Program-made: the position numbers and the translations under genes | Shown here: piece after piece, positions 1-8,044 of the stretch | Numbering within the stretch: the first letter of the stretch is position 1 | Layout of the letters: each line of letters starts with the position of its first letter | The notes under the pieces: generated by a model | Told to the model about the DNA's origin: nothing | The model's database searches: none | What the model saw: the letters and a program-made list of their open reading frames with translations, nothing else | NCBI RefSeq assembly: GCF_020911865.1 | Contig: NZ_CP087131.1 | Location: 4,030,001 to 4,094,000 of the forward strand | Reading direction: 5' to 3' | DNA from: Chryseobacterium sp. C-71 | Lineage (GTDB): Bacteria > Bacteroidota > Bacteroidia > Flavobacteriales > Weeksellaceae | DNA: 64,000 nucleotides

Positions 1-2
1 TT

Positions 3-1028
3 GCAAAAGCAGACCGTCACAAAGGAGCCTGGTCGCATTGGATCAATGGAGAAACAGGAACAACAGTTCCTTTCGGAAAGAAAGATAACGGCGGAGATTT
101 AGTAGAAACCGCTTTTTTGACGACAGGAATAATTCAGGTTCGTGAATATTTCAAAAACGGAAATGCCGAAGAAAAAGCATTGGCAAAAAAATGTGACGAA
201 CTTTGGAAAGGAATTCAATGGAACTGGTACACCAAAGGCGGCGAAAAAGTTCTATATTGGCATTGGTCACCCAACTACCAATGGGAAATGAATTTTCCGC
301 TTCAAGGTTACAATGAATGTTTGATTACCTACATTCTGGCAGCTTCGTCTCCCACGTATTCCATAGATGCAGAAACCTACTACAAAGGCTGGACGAGAAA
401 CGGAACTTACCTTTCAGATAAAGAAAAGTACGGACTTCCGATGTATGTCAAGCACAACGGTGCCGAAGAATATGGTGGTCCTTTATTTTGGGCGCATTAT
501 TCCTATATTGGTTTAGATCCTACGAATTTATCAGATAAATTAATCAAGAATTACTTCGACCTAAATAAAAATCAGGTACTTATTGATTACAAATATTGTG
601 TAGAAAACCCAAAAAACTGGAAAGGCTATGGTGAGAACTATTGGGGATTGACAGCAAGTTATTCACGAAATAAAGATGGTGGAGTAGGCTACAATGCACA
701 TTTTCCACAAAATGATCATGGGGTAATTACGCCAACCGCTGCTTTGAGCAGTTTTCCGTACACACCAAAAGAATCAATGAATTTTCTGAAATTTATTTAT
801 ACACAAAAACCGGAATTCATAGGTTCTGCAGGTCCTTACGATGCAACTTCGATTCATTATGACAATTGGACGACACCACGATATTTGGCTATCGACCAGG
901 GAACCATTGCACCAATGATTGAGAATTACCGCACCGGATTTTTATGGAAATTATTCATGAATGCCCCGGAAATCAAGCAGGGATTAAAGAAATTAAACTT
1001 TAAATCAGAAAAATATAACATAAAATAA
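3..1028 (+). CDS. Glycoamylase-like family (PF10091/GH144-type) glycoside hydrolase, 5' partial
   Basis: The reading frame is open from base 3 and enters the window mid-gene. Codons upstream of the first possible TTG start (117) already encode family-typical protein (WSHWINGETG, then DLVETAFL), so the gene begins outside the window. Further family signs are the Trp/Tyr-rich blocks LYWHWSPNYQWEMN, GGPLFWAHYSYIGLDP and ENYWGLTASYS. The fold is an (alpha/alpha)6 barrel. Characterised Bacteroidota members of GH144 are endo-beta-1,2-glucanases. A secreted or periplasmic location is inferred from relatives because the N-terminus is missing. The downstream GH3 beta-glucosidase suggests a shared glycan pathway. 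The family is fairly certain; the exact substrate is inference. Confidence 0.85.
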   Translation, partial: AKADRHKGAWSHWINGETGTTVPFGKKDNGGDLVETAFLTTGIIQVREYFKNGNAEEKALAKKCDELWKGIQWNWYTKGGEKVLYWHWSPNYQWEMNFPLQGYNECLITYILAASSPTYSIDAETYYKGWTRNGTYLSDKEKYGLPMYVKHNGAEEYGGPLFWAHYSYIGLDPTNLSDKLIKNYFDLNKNQVLIDYKYCVENPKNWKGYGENYWGLTASYSRNKDGGVGYNAHFPQNDHGVITPTAALSSFPYTPKESMNFLKFIYTQKPEFIGSAGPYDATSIHYDNWTTPRYLAIDQGTIAPMIENYRTGFLWKLFMNAPEIKQGLKKLNFKSEKYNIK

Positions 1029-1090
1029 AATTTTAGTTGTTTCCAGTCAGCAAAAAGCAAGAAGCCAACAGCTATGAGCCAATTGCCTTT

Positions 1091-1186
1091 TAGGAGCTTA
1101 ATCCCGCTATCCGCTGTATCTTTTTTATTGCAGTCTCCGCTTCGCTGCGTCTGCAACAAAAAAGGATGCCGCTCCTATCGGGGCTA
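1091..1186. repeat. Imperfect hairpin element, about 96 bp, probably dispersed repeat
   Basis: The ends are TAG and CTA. TAGGAGC at 1091-1097 pairs with GCTCCTA at 1171-1177. An inner imperfect stem (TTTTTTATTGCAG near 1120-1133 against CTGCAACAAAAAAG near 1151-1164) closes over a GC-richer centre. Its GC-rich blocks stand out against the AT-rich surroundings and no gene is convincing across it. From memory, closely similar sequences recur in intergenic regions of Flavobacterium and Chryseobacterium genomes. Copy number cannot be tested within this window, where only one copy is seen. Confidence 0.5.
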
Positions 1187-1281
1187 GTGATAAATGACCG
1201 CCAAAAGTATAGCTGGCAGCCTGTAATATTTAAAACATTGACAAAGCAAAAAAAAATCAATTTTGTTACGGTCTTTAAATA

Positions 1282-1366
1282 TAAACCCCGAAGGGTTTAA
1301 CTTATATAGCCGTCGGTGAAACCGACGGAAAAGAGAAAAAGTAAATTCAGAACCCTGAAAGGGTTC
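1282..1366. repeat. Cluster of three short GAA-loop hairpins
   Basis: Three near-perfect palindromes follow one another. TAAACCC/GGGTTTA with a CGAA loop lies at 1282-1299, CCGTCGGT/ACCGACGG with a GAA loop at 1310-1328, and GAACCCT/AGGGTTC with a GAA loop at 1350-1366. A half site, GTCGGTGAAA, follows at about 1380. They occupy the gap between the glycoside hydrolase and the alpha/beta hydrolase. No T-tract follows, so they do not look like intrinsic terminators. A REP-like repeat cluster is the better reading. The whole gap 1029-1424 holds only this and the preceding repeat. Confidence 0.5.
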
Positions 1367-1424
1367 AATTTAAATAAATGTCGGTGAAAGAAATCAAACG
1401 GCTTTAGTCAAAACTTAAAGAAAT

Positions 1425-2132
1425 ATGAATTTTAAATTAAAATATTTACCACTTTTGCTTCTTCCATTTTCTTTGAGCTTACACGCTCAGGAAGTCAAGA
1501 CGGCTTTTAACAAAGACGTAAAACGAACAGAAAAAATATCCTACATTCTCTATTATCCTCAAAACACAAAAGAAAAAGTTCCTTTAGTTGTTTTTCTGCA
1601 TGGTTCAGGTGAACGTGGAAATGATTTGGAAAAAGTAAAAGCGCACAGTCCTTTTACCTATAAAAATTTAATCAAAGAGCCGGTTGCAATTTTAGCACCG
1701 CAATGTCCGGCAGATACTTGGTGGGACACAGTGACGGTATATCACTTAATCAAAGAAATTCAGGCAAAATACAAAATAGACGACTCCAGAATTTACCTTA
1801 CCGGACTCTCAATGGGTGGTTGGGGAACGTTAAAATTAGCAATGGAGCATCCCGAAATGTTTGCGGCAGTTGTTTCAGTTTGTGCACCGACTGATCGAGT
1901 GATGTACGCCAACATTCATCAGTACAAAAATCTCAACATGAAGATCTTTCACGGCGGAATGGATGATGTCGTTTTACCTGAAAATGCCTTTAATTTTTAT
2001 CAAAAACTTCATCCCATCAATCCATCAGCAGAATTAACGATTTTCCCAAATGACAACCATAATTCCTGGGATTCTACCTATTCAAATCCAGCTTTGTACG
2101 AATGGATGCTGAGTAAAAGAAAAGAGAAGTAA
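1425..2132 (+). CDS. Secreted alpha/beta hydrolase (esterase/dienelactone hydrolase type)
   Basis: The 235-residue protein has a signal peptide (residues 1-22, ending HAQ) and one alpha/beta hydrolase domain. HGSGERGND at about 59-67 provides the oxyanion-hole region. The nucleophile elbow GLSMGG puts the catalytic Ser at 129. Asp180 or 181 in HGGMDD and His212 in NDNHNSW complete a plausible triad. It resembles LpqC/prolyl-oligopeptidase-type carboxylesterases that sit beside glycoside hydrolases in Bacteroidota. Here it lies between a glycoamylase-like enzyme and a GH3 beta-glucosidase, so removal of acyl groups from a glycan is a reasonable but untested role. Confidence 0.8.
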   Translation: MNFKLKYLPLLLLPFSLSLHAQEVKTAFNKDVKRTEKISYILYYPQNTKEKVPLVVFLHGSGERGNDLEKVKAHSPFTYKNLIKEPVAILAPQCPADTWWDTVTVYHLIKEIQAKYKIDDSRIYLTGLSMGGWGTLKLAMEHPEMFAAVVSVCAPTDRVMYANIHQYKNLNMKIFHGGMDDVVLPENAFNFYQKLHPINPSAELTIFPNDNHNSWDSTYSNPALYEWMLSKRKEK

Positions 2133-2186
2133 TTGATTTTAATTCAATCATTTAAGCAAAATTCTTTTCTAATTTTTTTATTATAG

Positions 2187-2280
2187 ACCTTTGTGGTCTT
2201 TGTTAAGTAGAACGCCTTTGCGAACCTTAAAAGCAGTTAGTAGTTAAAGAAAATCTTTGCGAACTTTGCGTTAAAGATAT
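2187..2280. repeat. Intergenic repeat with CTTTGCGAAC motif
   Basis: The 217-bp gap before the GH3 gene contains CTTTGCGAACCTT (2216-2228) and CTTTGCGAACTTTGCG (2255-2270) as direct repeats. A related ACCTTTGTGGTCTTTG lies at 2188-2203. No ORF is convincing. From memory, similar CTTTGCGAAC/TTTGCGTTAAA strings recur between genes in Chryseobacterium. This may be a degenerate dispersed repeat. Confidence 0.35.
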
Positions 2281-2349
2281 TTCAGATTTAAAAAGAATAA
2301 TCAGCTAAATTAAAACAAAAAGAAAAATATAATTTAAGAAGATAGATAT

Positions 2350-4677
2350 ATGAGAAAGTTAATTGTAATCGCCACTTTGGCACTTGCGCCGATGTTTTCG
2401 GCACAGGAAATAGTCACGAAGCCCGTTCAGACTTATCAGACGGCGCAGTATCAGGCAAAGAAAAAAGCTTTTGTTGATGCGCTTTTGGCTAAAATGACTT
2501 TAGAAGAAAAAATCGGACAGCTGAATTTACCAAGTTCAGGAGATTTTACTACAGGTCTGGCAAAAAGTTCAGACATTGGAAAAAAAGTAGAGCAAGGACT
2601 AGTCGGTGGACTTTTCAATATAAAAGGTGCTGAAAAAATTAAAGCTGTTCAGAAAGTTGCGGTAGAAAACAGCCGTTTGAAGATTCCTTTGATTTTCGGG
2701 ATGGATGTTATTCATGGATATGAAACAACGTTCCCGATTCCATTAGGATTAGCCGCTTCTTGGGATATGAACTTAGTTCAGCAATCTGCAAGAGTGGCCG
2801 CAAGAGAAGCTGCAGCAGACGGGATCAACTGGACGTTCTCTCCGATGGTAGACATTTCACGCGAACCAAGATGGGGAAGGGTTTCTGAAGGTTCTGGTGA
2901 AGATCCGTATTTAGGAAGTGAAGTCGCAAAAAATATGGTGTATGGTTACCAAGGAAAGGATTTGGCAAACGGAACCAATATTTTAGCGTGTGTAAAACAT
3001 TTTGCATTGTACGGAGCTGGTGAAGCCGGTAGAGATTACAATACTGTTGACATGAGCCACGTAAGAATGTTTAACGAATATTTCCCACCTTATAAAGCAG
3101 CAGTAGATGCGGGTGTAGCTTCTGTAATGGCTTCTTTTAATGAGGTTGATGGAGTTCCGGCAACTGGAAACAGATGGCTTCAAACAGAGGTTTTAAGAGA
3201 TCAATGGAAATTCAAAGGTTTTGTGGTTACAGATTACACCGGAATCAACGAAATGGTGGATCACGGAATGGGAGATCTTCAGCAGGTTTCGGCTTTGGCC
3301 TTGAAAGCAGGAGTTGATATGGATATGGTTGGTGAAGGTTTTTTAACCACATTAAAAAAATCTTTATCTGAAGGAAAAGTAACACAGGCTGAAATTGATT
3401 TAGCAGCAAAAAGAATTCTTGAAGCGAAATATGATTTAGGATTATTCGATAACCCCTACAAACACGGAGATGTTAAATTAGCTGCAAAAGAGGTTTACAA
3501 CATGGAAAACCGTAATATTGCAAGAAGTGCAGCTGCTCAGTCGATGGTTTTAATGAAAAACGAAAACCAGGTTTTACCTCTGAAAAAATCAGGAACAGTT
3601 GCAGTTATCGGCCCGTTGGTGAACAATTCTATGAATATGCCCGGAACCTGGAGCGTTGCTTCAAAACATGCTAATGCAATTAATCTGATGCAGGGTCTTC
3701 AGGCTAATTATGGGAAAGACGTAAAATTCCTTTCTGCAAAAGGAGCGAACATTGATTATGATGCTAAATTAGAAGATATTTATGCTGCTCACGGTAAAAA
3801 AACCGACAGAGACAACCGTTCAAAGGAAGCTTTATTGAAAGAAGCTGTTGAAGTTGCAAGTAAAGCTGATGTAATTGTTTTAGCCATTGGAGAATCTGCG
3901 GAAATGAGCGGAGAATCTTCTTCAAGAACTGAAATTACAATTCCTCAGTCTCAGGTAGATTTGTTAAATGAATTGAAAAAAACAGGCAAGCCAATCGCAG
4001 TAGTGCTTTTCACAGGTCGTCCTTTGGCATTAACCAATGTAAAAGACGCTCCTGATGCTATTTTGAATACATGGTTTGCGGGTTCAGAAGCAGGAAATGC
4101 TATCGCAGATGTTTTGTTTGGAAAAGTAAATCCTTCAGGAAAGCTACCAATGACATTCCCGAGAAGTCTTGGACAAGTTCCTATTTATTATAATGCTAAA
4201 AATACAGGCCGCCCGCTAGATCAGAAACTAGTTGATAAATGTGAGTATCAGAGATTCCGTTCTAATTATATGGATGAGTGTAATACGCCGTTATATCCGT
4301 TTGGATACGGTTTGAGTTATACAAAATTCAACTATTCTGATGTGACGGTTTCTAATGCTAATCCAAAAGGAAATCAAACGGTTCAGGCTTCGGTTACAGT
4401 AACCAATTCCGGAAATTATGATGGAGCAGAAGTGGTTCAGTTATACATCAGAGACTTGGTAGGAACCATCACAAGACCCGTAAAAGAGTTGAAAGGTTTC
4501 CAAAAAGTGATGCTGAAAAAAGGAGAATCTAAAAAAGTAACCTTTGACATCACTCCGGAAAATCTTAAATTCTACAACGGAGATTTAAAATATGATTGGG
4601 AAGCCGGAGAATTTGATATCATGATCGGAACCAATTCTGAAGATGTAAAACATTCAAAAATCAATTGGACGAAATAA
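2350..4677 (+). CDS. bglX: Periplasmic GH3 beta-glucosidase
   Basis: The 775-residue protein has a signal peptide (cut near residue 18), the GH3 N-terminal barrel, the GH3 C-terminal domain and a fibronectin III-like tail, in the BglX arrangement. The barrel shows GMDVIHGYETTFPIPLGLA (118-136), the KHF motif (216-218) and the nucleophile motif VTDYTG with Asp295. GESAEMSGESS (about 514-524) carries the candidate acid/base Glu522. It releases glucose from the non-reducing end of beta-gluco-oligosaccharides. Next to a GH144-type enzyme it could finish degradation of beta-1,2-glucan (sophoro-oligosaccharides), though the linkage cannot be read from sequence. A terminator hairpin follows within 10 bp. 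Confidence 0.92.
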   Translation: MRKLIVIATLALAPMFSAQEIVTKPVQTYQTAQYQAKKKAFVDALLAKMTLEEKIGQLNLPSSGDFTTGLAKSSDIGKKVEQGLVGGLFNIKGAEKIKAVQKVAVENSRLKIPLIFGMDVIHGYETTFPIPLGLAASWDMNLVQQSARVAAREAAADGINWTFSPMVDISREPRWGRVSEGSGEDPYLGSEVAKNMVYGYQGKDLANGTNILACVKHFALYGAGEAGRDYNTVDMSHVRMFNEYFPPYKAAVDAGVASVMASFNEVDGVPATGNRWLQTEVLRDQWKFKGFVVTDYTGINEMVDHGMGDLQQVSALALKAGVDMDMVGEGFLTTLKKSLSEGKVTQAEIDLAAKRILEAKYDLGLFDNPYKHGDVKLAAKEVYNMENRNIARSAAAQSMVLMKNENQVLPLKKSGTVAVIGPLVNNSMNMPGTWSVASKHANAINLMQGLQANYGKDVKFLSAKGANIDYDAKLEDIYAAHGKKTDRDNRSKEALLKEAVEVASKADVIVLAIGESAEMSGESSSRTEITIPQSQVDLLNELKKTGKPIAVVLFTGRPLALTNVKDAPDAILNTWFAGSEAGNAIADVLFGKVNPSGKLPMTFPRSLGQVPIYYNAKNTGRPLDQKLVDKCEYQRFRSNYMDECNTPLYPFGYGLSYTKFNYSDVTVSNANPKGNQTVQASVTVTNSGNYDGAEVVQLYIRDLVGTITRPVKELKGFQKVMLKKGESKKVTFDITPENLKFYNGDLKYDWEAGEFDIMIGTNSEDVKHSKINWTK

Positions 4678-4686
4678 ATTTCACAC

Positions 4687-4714
4687 AAAGCCATTCGAAA
4701 GAGTGGCTTTTTTT
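4687..4714 (+). terminator. Intrinsic terminator after bglX
   Basis: AAAGCCA pairs with TGGCTTT across a 10-nt loop and is followed by a run of T. It lies 10 bp beyond the GH3 stop codon. Confidence 0.8.
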
Positions 4715-4747
4715 ATCTTAGATAAACTTAAAAACTTTAAATTAATT

Positions 4748-5134
4748 ATGAAAAAATCAATTTTATTCAATGCAATGTTATTGAGCTCTTTAGCATTTGC
4801 CCAAAAAGTTGGAGGTGATAAAGATGTTCATGGTTGTAAAGGCTCTGCCGGTTACACATATTCACAAGTGAAAAAAGATTGTGTAAGAGTTTTTGAACAG
4901 AAAATTAAACTCACCGAAGTAAAGCCAAAAGGAAGCTCAACTTCTATGACTGCTATAATTTTCAGCAGAGACATGAAGAAGGCAGAAGTATTCCTTCCGG
5001 AAGAAAATACAGGAAGTTTAATCTTAACGAGACTTGGAAAAGGGAAAGTCTGGAAGAATGGTAAATATATTTTGGCTCCGTATAAAAAGACGGGTTATCA
5101 ATTGAAAAAAGATAATGTGGTAATTTACCAATAA
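4748..5134 (+). CDS. Small secreted protein of unknown function
   Basis: The 128-residue protein starts at the ATG encoding MKKSILFNAMLL. An upstream in-frame start at 4703 overlaps the bglX terminator and would spoil the signal peptide, which ends at about residue 19 (AFAQ). The mature part starts with KDVHGCKGSAGYTYS, followed by two-cysteine spacing VKKDCVRVFE, then a basic beta-rich region. Similar GC.GSAGY...KK.C.R.FE proteins are common hypotheticals in Bacteroidota and I assign no function. It lies after a terminator, so it is probably transcribed separately. Confidence 0.75.
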   Translation: MKKSILFNAMLLSSLAFAQKVGGDKDVHGCKGSAGYTYSQVKKDCVRVFEQKIKLTEVKPKGSSTSMTAIIFSRDMKKAEVFLPEENTGSLILTRLGKGKVWKNGKYILAPYKKTGYQLKKDNVVIYQ

Positions 5135-5140
5135 GTTAAA

Positions 5141-6475
5141 TTATTCCCCGAAAAACGTTTGGTACAAAAGATATAAATTCAAAATAATAATAACAGCAGT
5201 AATAATCCAGACACAGATTTTTAGAAATGGTTTGTTGACGAAATCACCCATTTTTCCTTTGTCACTGGTAAACATAACAAGCGGAACTACGGCAAAACTC
5301 AGCTGCATTGATAAAATCACTTGGCTCAAAACCAGCAGGTCTGTTGTTCCTTTTTCACCATAAATAATGGTTACAATCAATGCCGGAATCACGGCGATTA
5401 ATCGGGTAATAAGTCTTCTAAGCCAAGGTTTTAATCTGATATTTAAGAAACCTTCCATTACAATTTGTCCGGCAAGTGTTCCTGTTAATGTAGAGTTTTG
5501 TCCTGAAGCTAAAAGTGCAATCGCAAAAGCAATACTTGCCATTGATGCTCCCAAAATCGGGGTCAGCATCTTGTACGCATCATGAATATCAGCAATATGT
5601 TCGTTTCCTGTCGTGTGAAATGTTGCTGCGGCTAAAATTAATATGGCGGCATTAATGAAAAACGCTAATAACAAGGAGACTGTACTGTCTAAGGTTGCGA
5701 ATTTTATCGCTTCTTTTTTTCCTTCTTTGTCACGGGTATAATCTCTGGTTTGAACGATGCTGCTGTGGAGATATAAATTGTGCGGCATCACGGTTGCTCC
5801 TAAAATTCCAATACCAATGTATAGCATTGCGGGATTGGTAATGATTTCTTTTTGAGGAATTAATCCACCTAAAATAGCATTGATTTCTGGCTTAGAAATA
5901 ATAATTTCATATCCAAAACAGACCAAAATAATAAACATTAATCCTGCGACAATACTTTCTATCCATCGGAAACCTTTTGCCTGAAGCATTAAAATAATCA
6001 AAACATCAATTGTGGTAATCACAATTCCCCACGTCAATGGGATTCCAAAAAGTAAATTTAAAGCAATTGCAGAACCGATGACTTCTGCCAAATCGCAGGC
6101 GGCAATCGCAATTTCACAAAATACCCAAAGAATAAAATTAGTAGTCGGTTTAAAGTGATCTCTACAAGCCTGAGCCAAATCTCTTTCTGCAACCACACCC
6201 AGCTTTACAGATAAATGTTGCAAAACCATCGCAAAAATATTCGAAATTAAAACCACAGAAAGTAAAGTGTATCCGAATTGTGAACCTCCCGCAATATCTG
6301 TTGCCCAGTTTCCGGGATCCATGTAACCTACTGCCACCATTAGTCCTGGACCGGCAAATGCCAAATATTTCCGCCAAAAACCAGAACCTTTAGGGATAGA
6401 AATTGAGGAAAATACCTCTGGTAATGAGTGTGATGTTTTATCTTTTCGCCAAGCGTTTTTCATATCGAAGTTCAT
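5141..6475 (-). CDS. mntH: Nramp family divalent metal (Mn2+/Fe2+) transporter
   Basis: The 444-residue inner-membrane protein has about 11 hydrophobic helices. The unwound helix-1 metal motif DPGN (53-56) and the helix-6 motif MPHN (230-233) are both intact, giving the Asp, Asn and Met ligands known in Nramp structures. It imports Mn2+ or related divalent metals with protons. It converges with the upstream small secreted gene with a 6-bp gap. A perfect 7+7 palindrome overlaps its -7 element, which suggests metal-dependent repression. The start ATG at 6475 lies 2 bp beyond the palindrome, so Met5 (6463) is an alternative start. Confidence 0.93.
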   Translation of the reverse strand: MNFDMKNAWRKDKTSHSLPEVFSSISIPKGSGFWRKYLAFAGPGLMVAVGYMDPGNWATDIAGGSQFGYTLLSVVLISNIFAMVLQHLSVKLGVVAERDLAQACRDHFKPTTNFILWVFCEIAIAACDLAEVIGSAIALNLLFGIPLTWGIVITTIDVLIILMLQAKGFRWIESIVAGLMFIILVCFGYEIIISKPEINAILGGLIPQKEIITNPAMLYIGIGILGATVMPHNLYLHSSIVQTRDYTRDKEGKKEAIKFATLDSTVSLLLAFFINAAILILAAATFHTTGNEHIADIHDAYKMLTPILGASMASIAFAIALLASGQNSTLTGTLAGQIVMEGFLNIRLKPWLRRLITRLIAVIPALIVTIIYGEKGTTDLLVLSQVILSMQLSFAVVPLVMFTSDKGKMGDFVNKPFLKICVWIITAVIIILNLYLLYQTFFGE

Positions 6476-6477
6476 TA

Positions 6478-6497
6478 TTGTTAGAAATGACTAACAA
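6478..6497. promoter_or_regulatory. Candidate DtxR/MntR-type operator upstream of mntH
   Basis: TTGTTAG-AAATGA-CTAACAA is a perfect 7-bp inverted repeat with a 6-bp spacer. It sits between the predicted -7 box and the Nramp start codon. The GTTAG/CTAAC half sites resemble the TTAG...CTAA layout of DtxR-family operators. No regulator gene is adjacent, so the assignment is inference. Confidence 0.5.
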
Positions 6498-6502
6498 ATT
6501 TA
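6495..6502 (-). promoter_or_regulatory. Predicted -7 element of mntH
   Basis: On the minus strand this reads TAAATTTG, a match to the Bacteroidota -7 consensus TAnnTTTG. It overlaps the outer bases of the palindrome. A clear -33 TTG is not seen. Confidence 0.45.
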
Positions 6503-6534
6503 ATTAAATAATTGAAATAGAAGCCGAGTTCACA

Positions 6535-6565
6535 TAAAAAATCCCGAAAAATATTCTTTCGGGAT
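6535..6565 (-). terminator. Terminator of the DUF937/OmpA gene
   Basis: ATCCCGAAA pairs with TTTCGGGAT (9 bp, 7-nt loop). On the minus strand it ends in a T-run (A-run at 6536-6540 on the plus strand). It lies 24 bp after the stop codon of the 6589-7917 gene. Confidence 0.8.
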
Positions 6566-6588
6566 TCAATTTAATATTTAAAATAAGA

Positions 6589-7917
6589 TTATTTTGTAAA
6601 TCTTACAGCCATTTTTCGGTCAGCAGCTCTTTCTGCATCAGAAGCACTTGCGTCAACAGTAGCGAATTTACTTCCGTAACCGTCCGCTCCTGTAACTTGT
6701 GCACCAACGCCTTGTTTAGCCAACCAATCTTTGATGTAAGTCGCTCTTTCTCCTGAAAGTTTTACGTTTGCAGCTTCATTACCCACTTTGTCAGTATATC
6801 CACCGATTTTAACTTTGGCATCTGGATAGGCTTTCAAAATAGCAACTAAATTTTCCAGCTGACCTTGAGAGCCTGCTTCCAATTCAGTTGAGCTTCCCAT
6901 TTTAAAATTAACATGGTCAAAATTATACCAGTTATCTTTTAAAGCTGCGTCGTCAGCTGCACTTGTATAAGATCCACTTTTTAGGAAGTTAATCATATTA
7001 TCTTCCATTCCTCCTTTGTAACCTTTTAATGCAGTACCGTTCAGATCAATGTTTTCGTCAACTTTATTGGTTGTCATTGTAGTTGCAGTGTCATTTTGCA
7101 TTGCAGAACTATCTGTCGTAGTATTTAAAGTATCACCTGCAACGGTTGTTGTGGTAGTAGTTTCTTTTTTATCGCATTGCTTCCACAAAAAGTATGATGC
7201 AGCAATTAATAACAGTAAGGGTAAAAGCCATTTCCATATTGACCCTCCGTCAGAAGTCGTTGTAGGTCTGTCTGGGAAAGTTCCACCATCAGCAACGCTT
7301 CTCGTTACTTCGACTTTTTTCTCTTCATGCTGAGCAGGATTTGGAAGAGGTGTAGTCGGTGTAGTTTTGATGGTGTCGTTATCATTATCAAACTTGTAGC
7401 CTTTTGCCCAATCTCCAACATTTAATGATGCCAAAGATAGACCTGCTGGCAATAATGATGAAACAATACCTTTCTGATCATTCAATAAACTTGAAATCCC
7501 CGATCGGTCAAGGTTATTATCAGCTGCATACTTTCCTACAGAACCTACAGTGGCTCCGGTTACTAAATTTAGTAAAGAAGCAGATGAATTATTACTGATT
7601 CCTGCATAAGTTGCAATAGAATTAACCAAACCGCTCAGTTTATCACCAAAAATTGATGCTAATAAACTTTGTACCCATGTATTTTCTGAAGCCAATCCTA
7701 AAAGATTTCCTAAAACTCCCTGAGAAGGAGCACCGGTAATTGCATCTAATACTGCAGGATTGTCTGAATTGTTTGCCAAACCTCCCACAACTGCGGGTAA
7801 CAAACCTCCGATGGCTTTTGAAATACCAGATTCACTTTCGCCCAATTGCGAAGCAGCTTGCGTTACCAATGCAGAACCAAGCTGTCCTTTAATTAAATCG
7901 ATGATGTTTAATGACAT
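6589..7917 (-). CDS. DUF937 (YidB-like) and OmpA domain membrane protein
   Basis: The 442-residue protein has an N-terminal DUF937 region (about 1-165), rich in Gly/Ala/Ser/Asn with repeated G-L-L and A-S motifs. A proline/threonine linker, one transmembrane helix (228-246) and a Thr-rich stretch follow. The OmpA peptidoglycan-binding domain (about 335-442) shows KVKIGGYTDKVGNEAAN and LSGERATYIKDWL. The OmpA fold should bind diaminopimelate in the cell wall, and DUF937 has no settled function. The single helix would put the OmpA part in the periplasm with DUF937 in the cytoplasm, or the reverse. It has its own terminator. Confidence 0.85.
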   Translation of the reverse strand: MSLNIIDLIKGQLGSALVTQAASQLGESESGISKAIGGLLPAVVGGLANNSDNPAVLDAITGAPSQGVLGNLLGLASENTWVQSLLASIFGDKLSGLVNSIATYAGISNNSSASLLNLVTGATVGSVGKYAADNNLDRSGISSLLNDQKGIVSSLLPAGLSLASLNVGDWAKGYKFDNDNDTIKTTPTTPLPNPAQHEEKKVEVTRSVADGGTFPDRPTTTSDGGSIWKWLLPLLLLIAASYFLWKQCDKKETTTTTTVAGDTLNTTTDSSAMQNDTATTMTTNKVDENIDLNGTALKGYKGGMEDNMINFLKSGSYTSAADDAALKDNWYNFDHVNFKMGSSTELEAGSQGQLENLVAILKAYPDAKVKIGGYTDKVGNEAANVKLSGERATYIKDWLAKQGVGAQVTGADGYGSKFATVDASASDAERAADRKMAVRFTK

Positions 7918-8044
7918 AATATATTATTTGAGATTAATGTGTTATAAATTTAAACAAAAATCTATCCAAATGTTGATTTCAAAAAAAAAATCTTTAAAAA
8001 TCACTAGAATTTTTGAAGATTTGTTAATTATAAGTTGTTGAATT

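Noticed and set aside
926..1159. Minus-strand ORF of 77 codons
   Set aside because: It overlaps the end of the glycoside hydrolase and runs through the hairpin repeat; no protein features.
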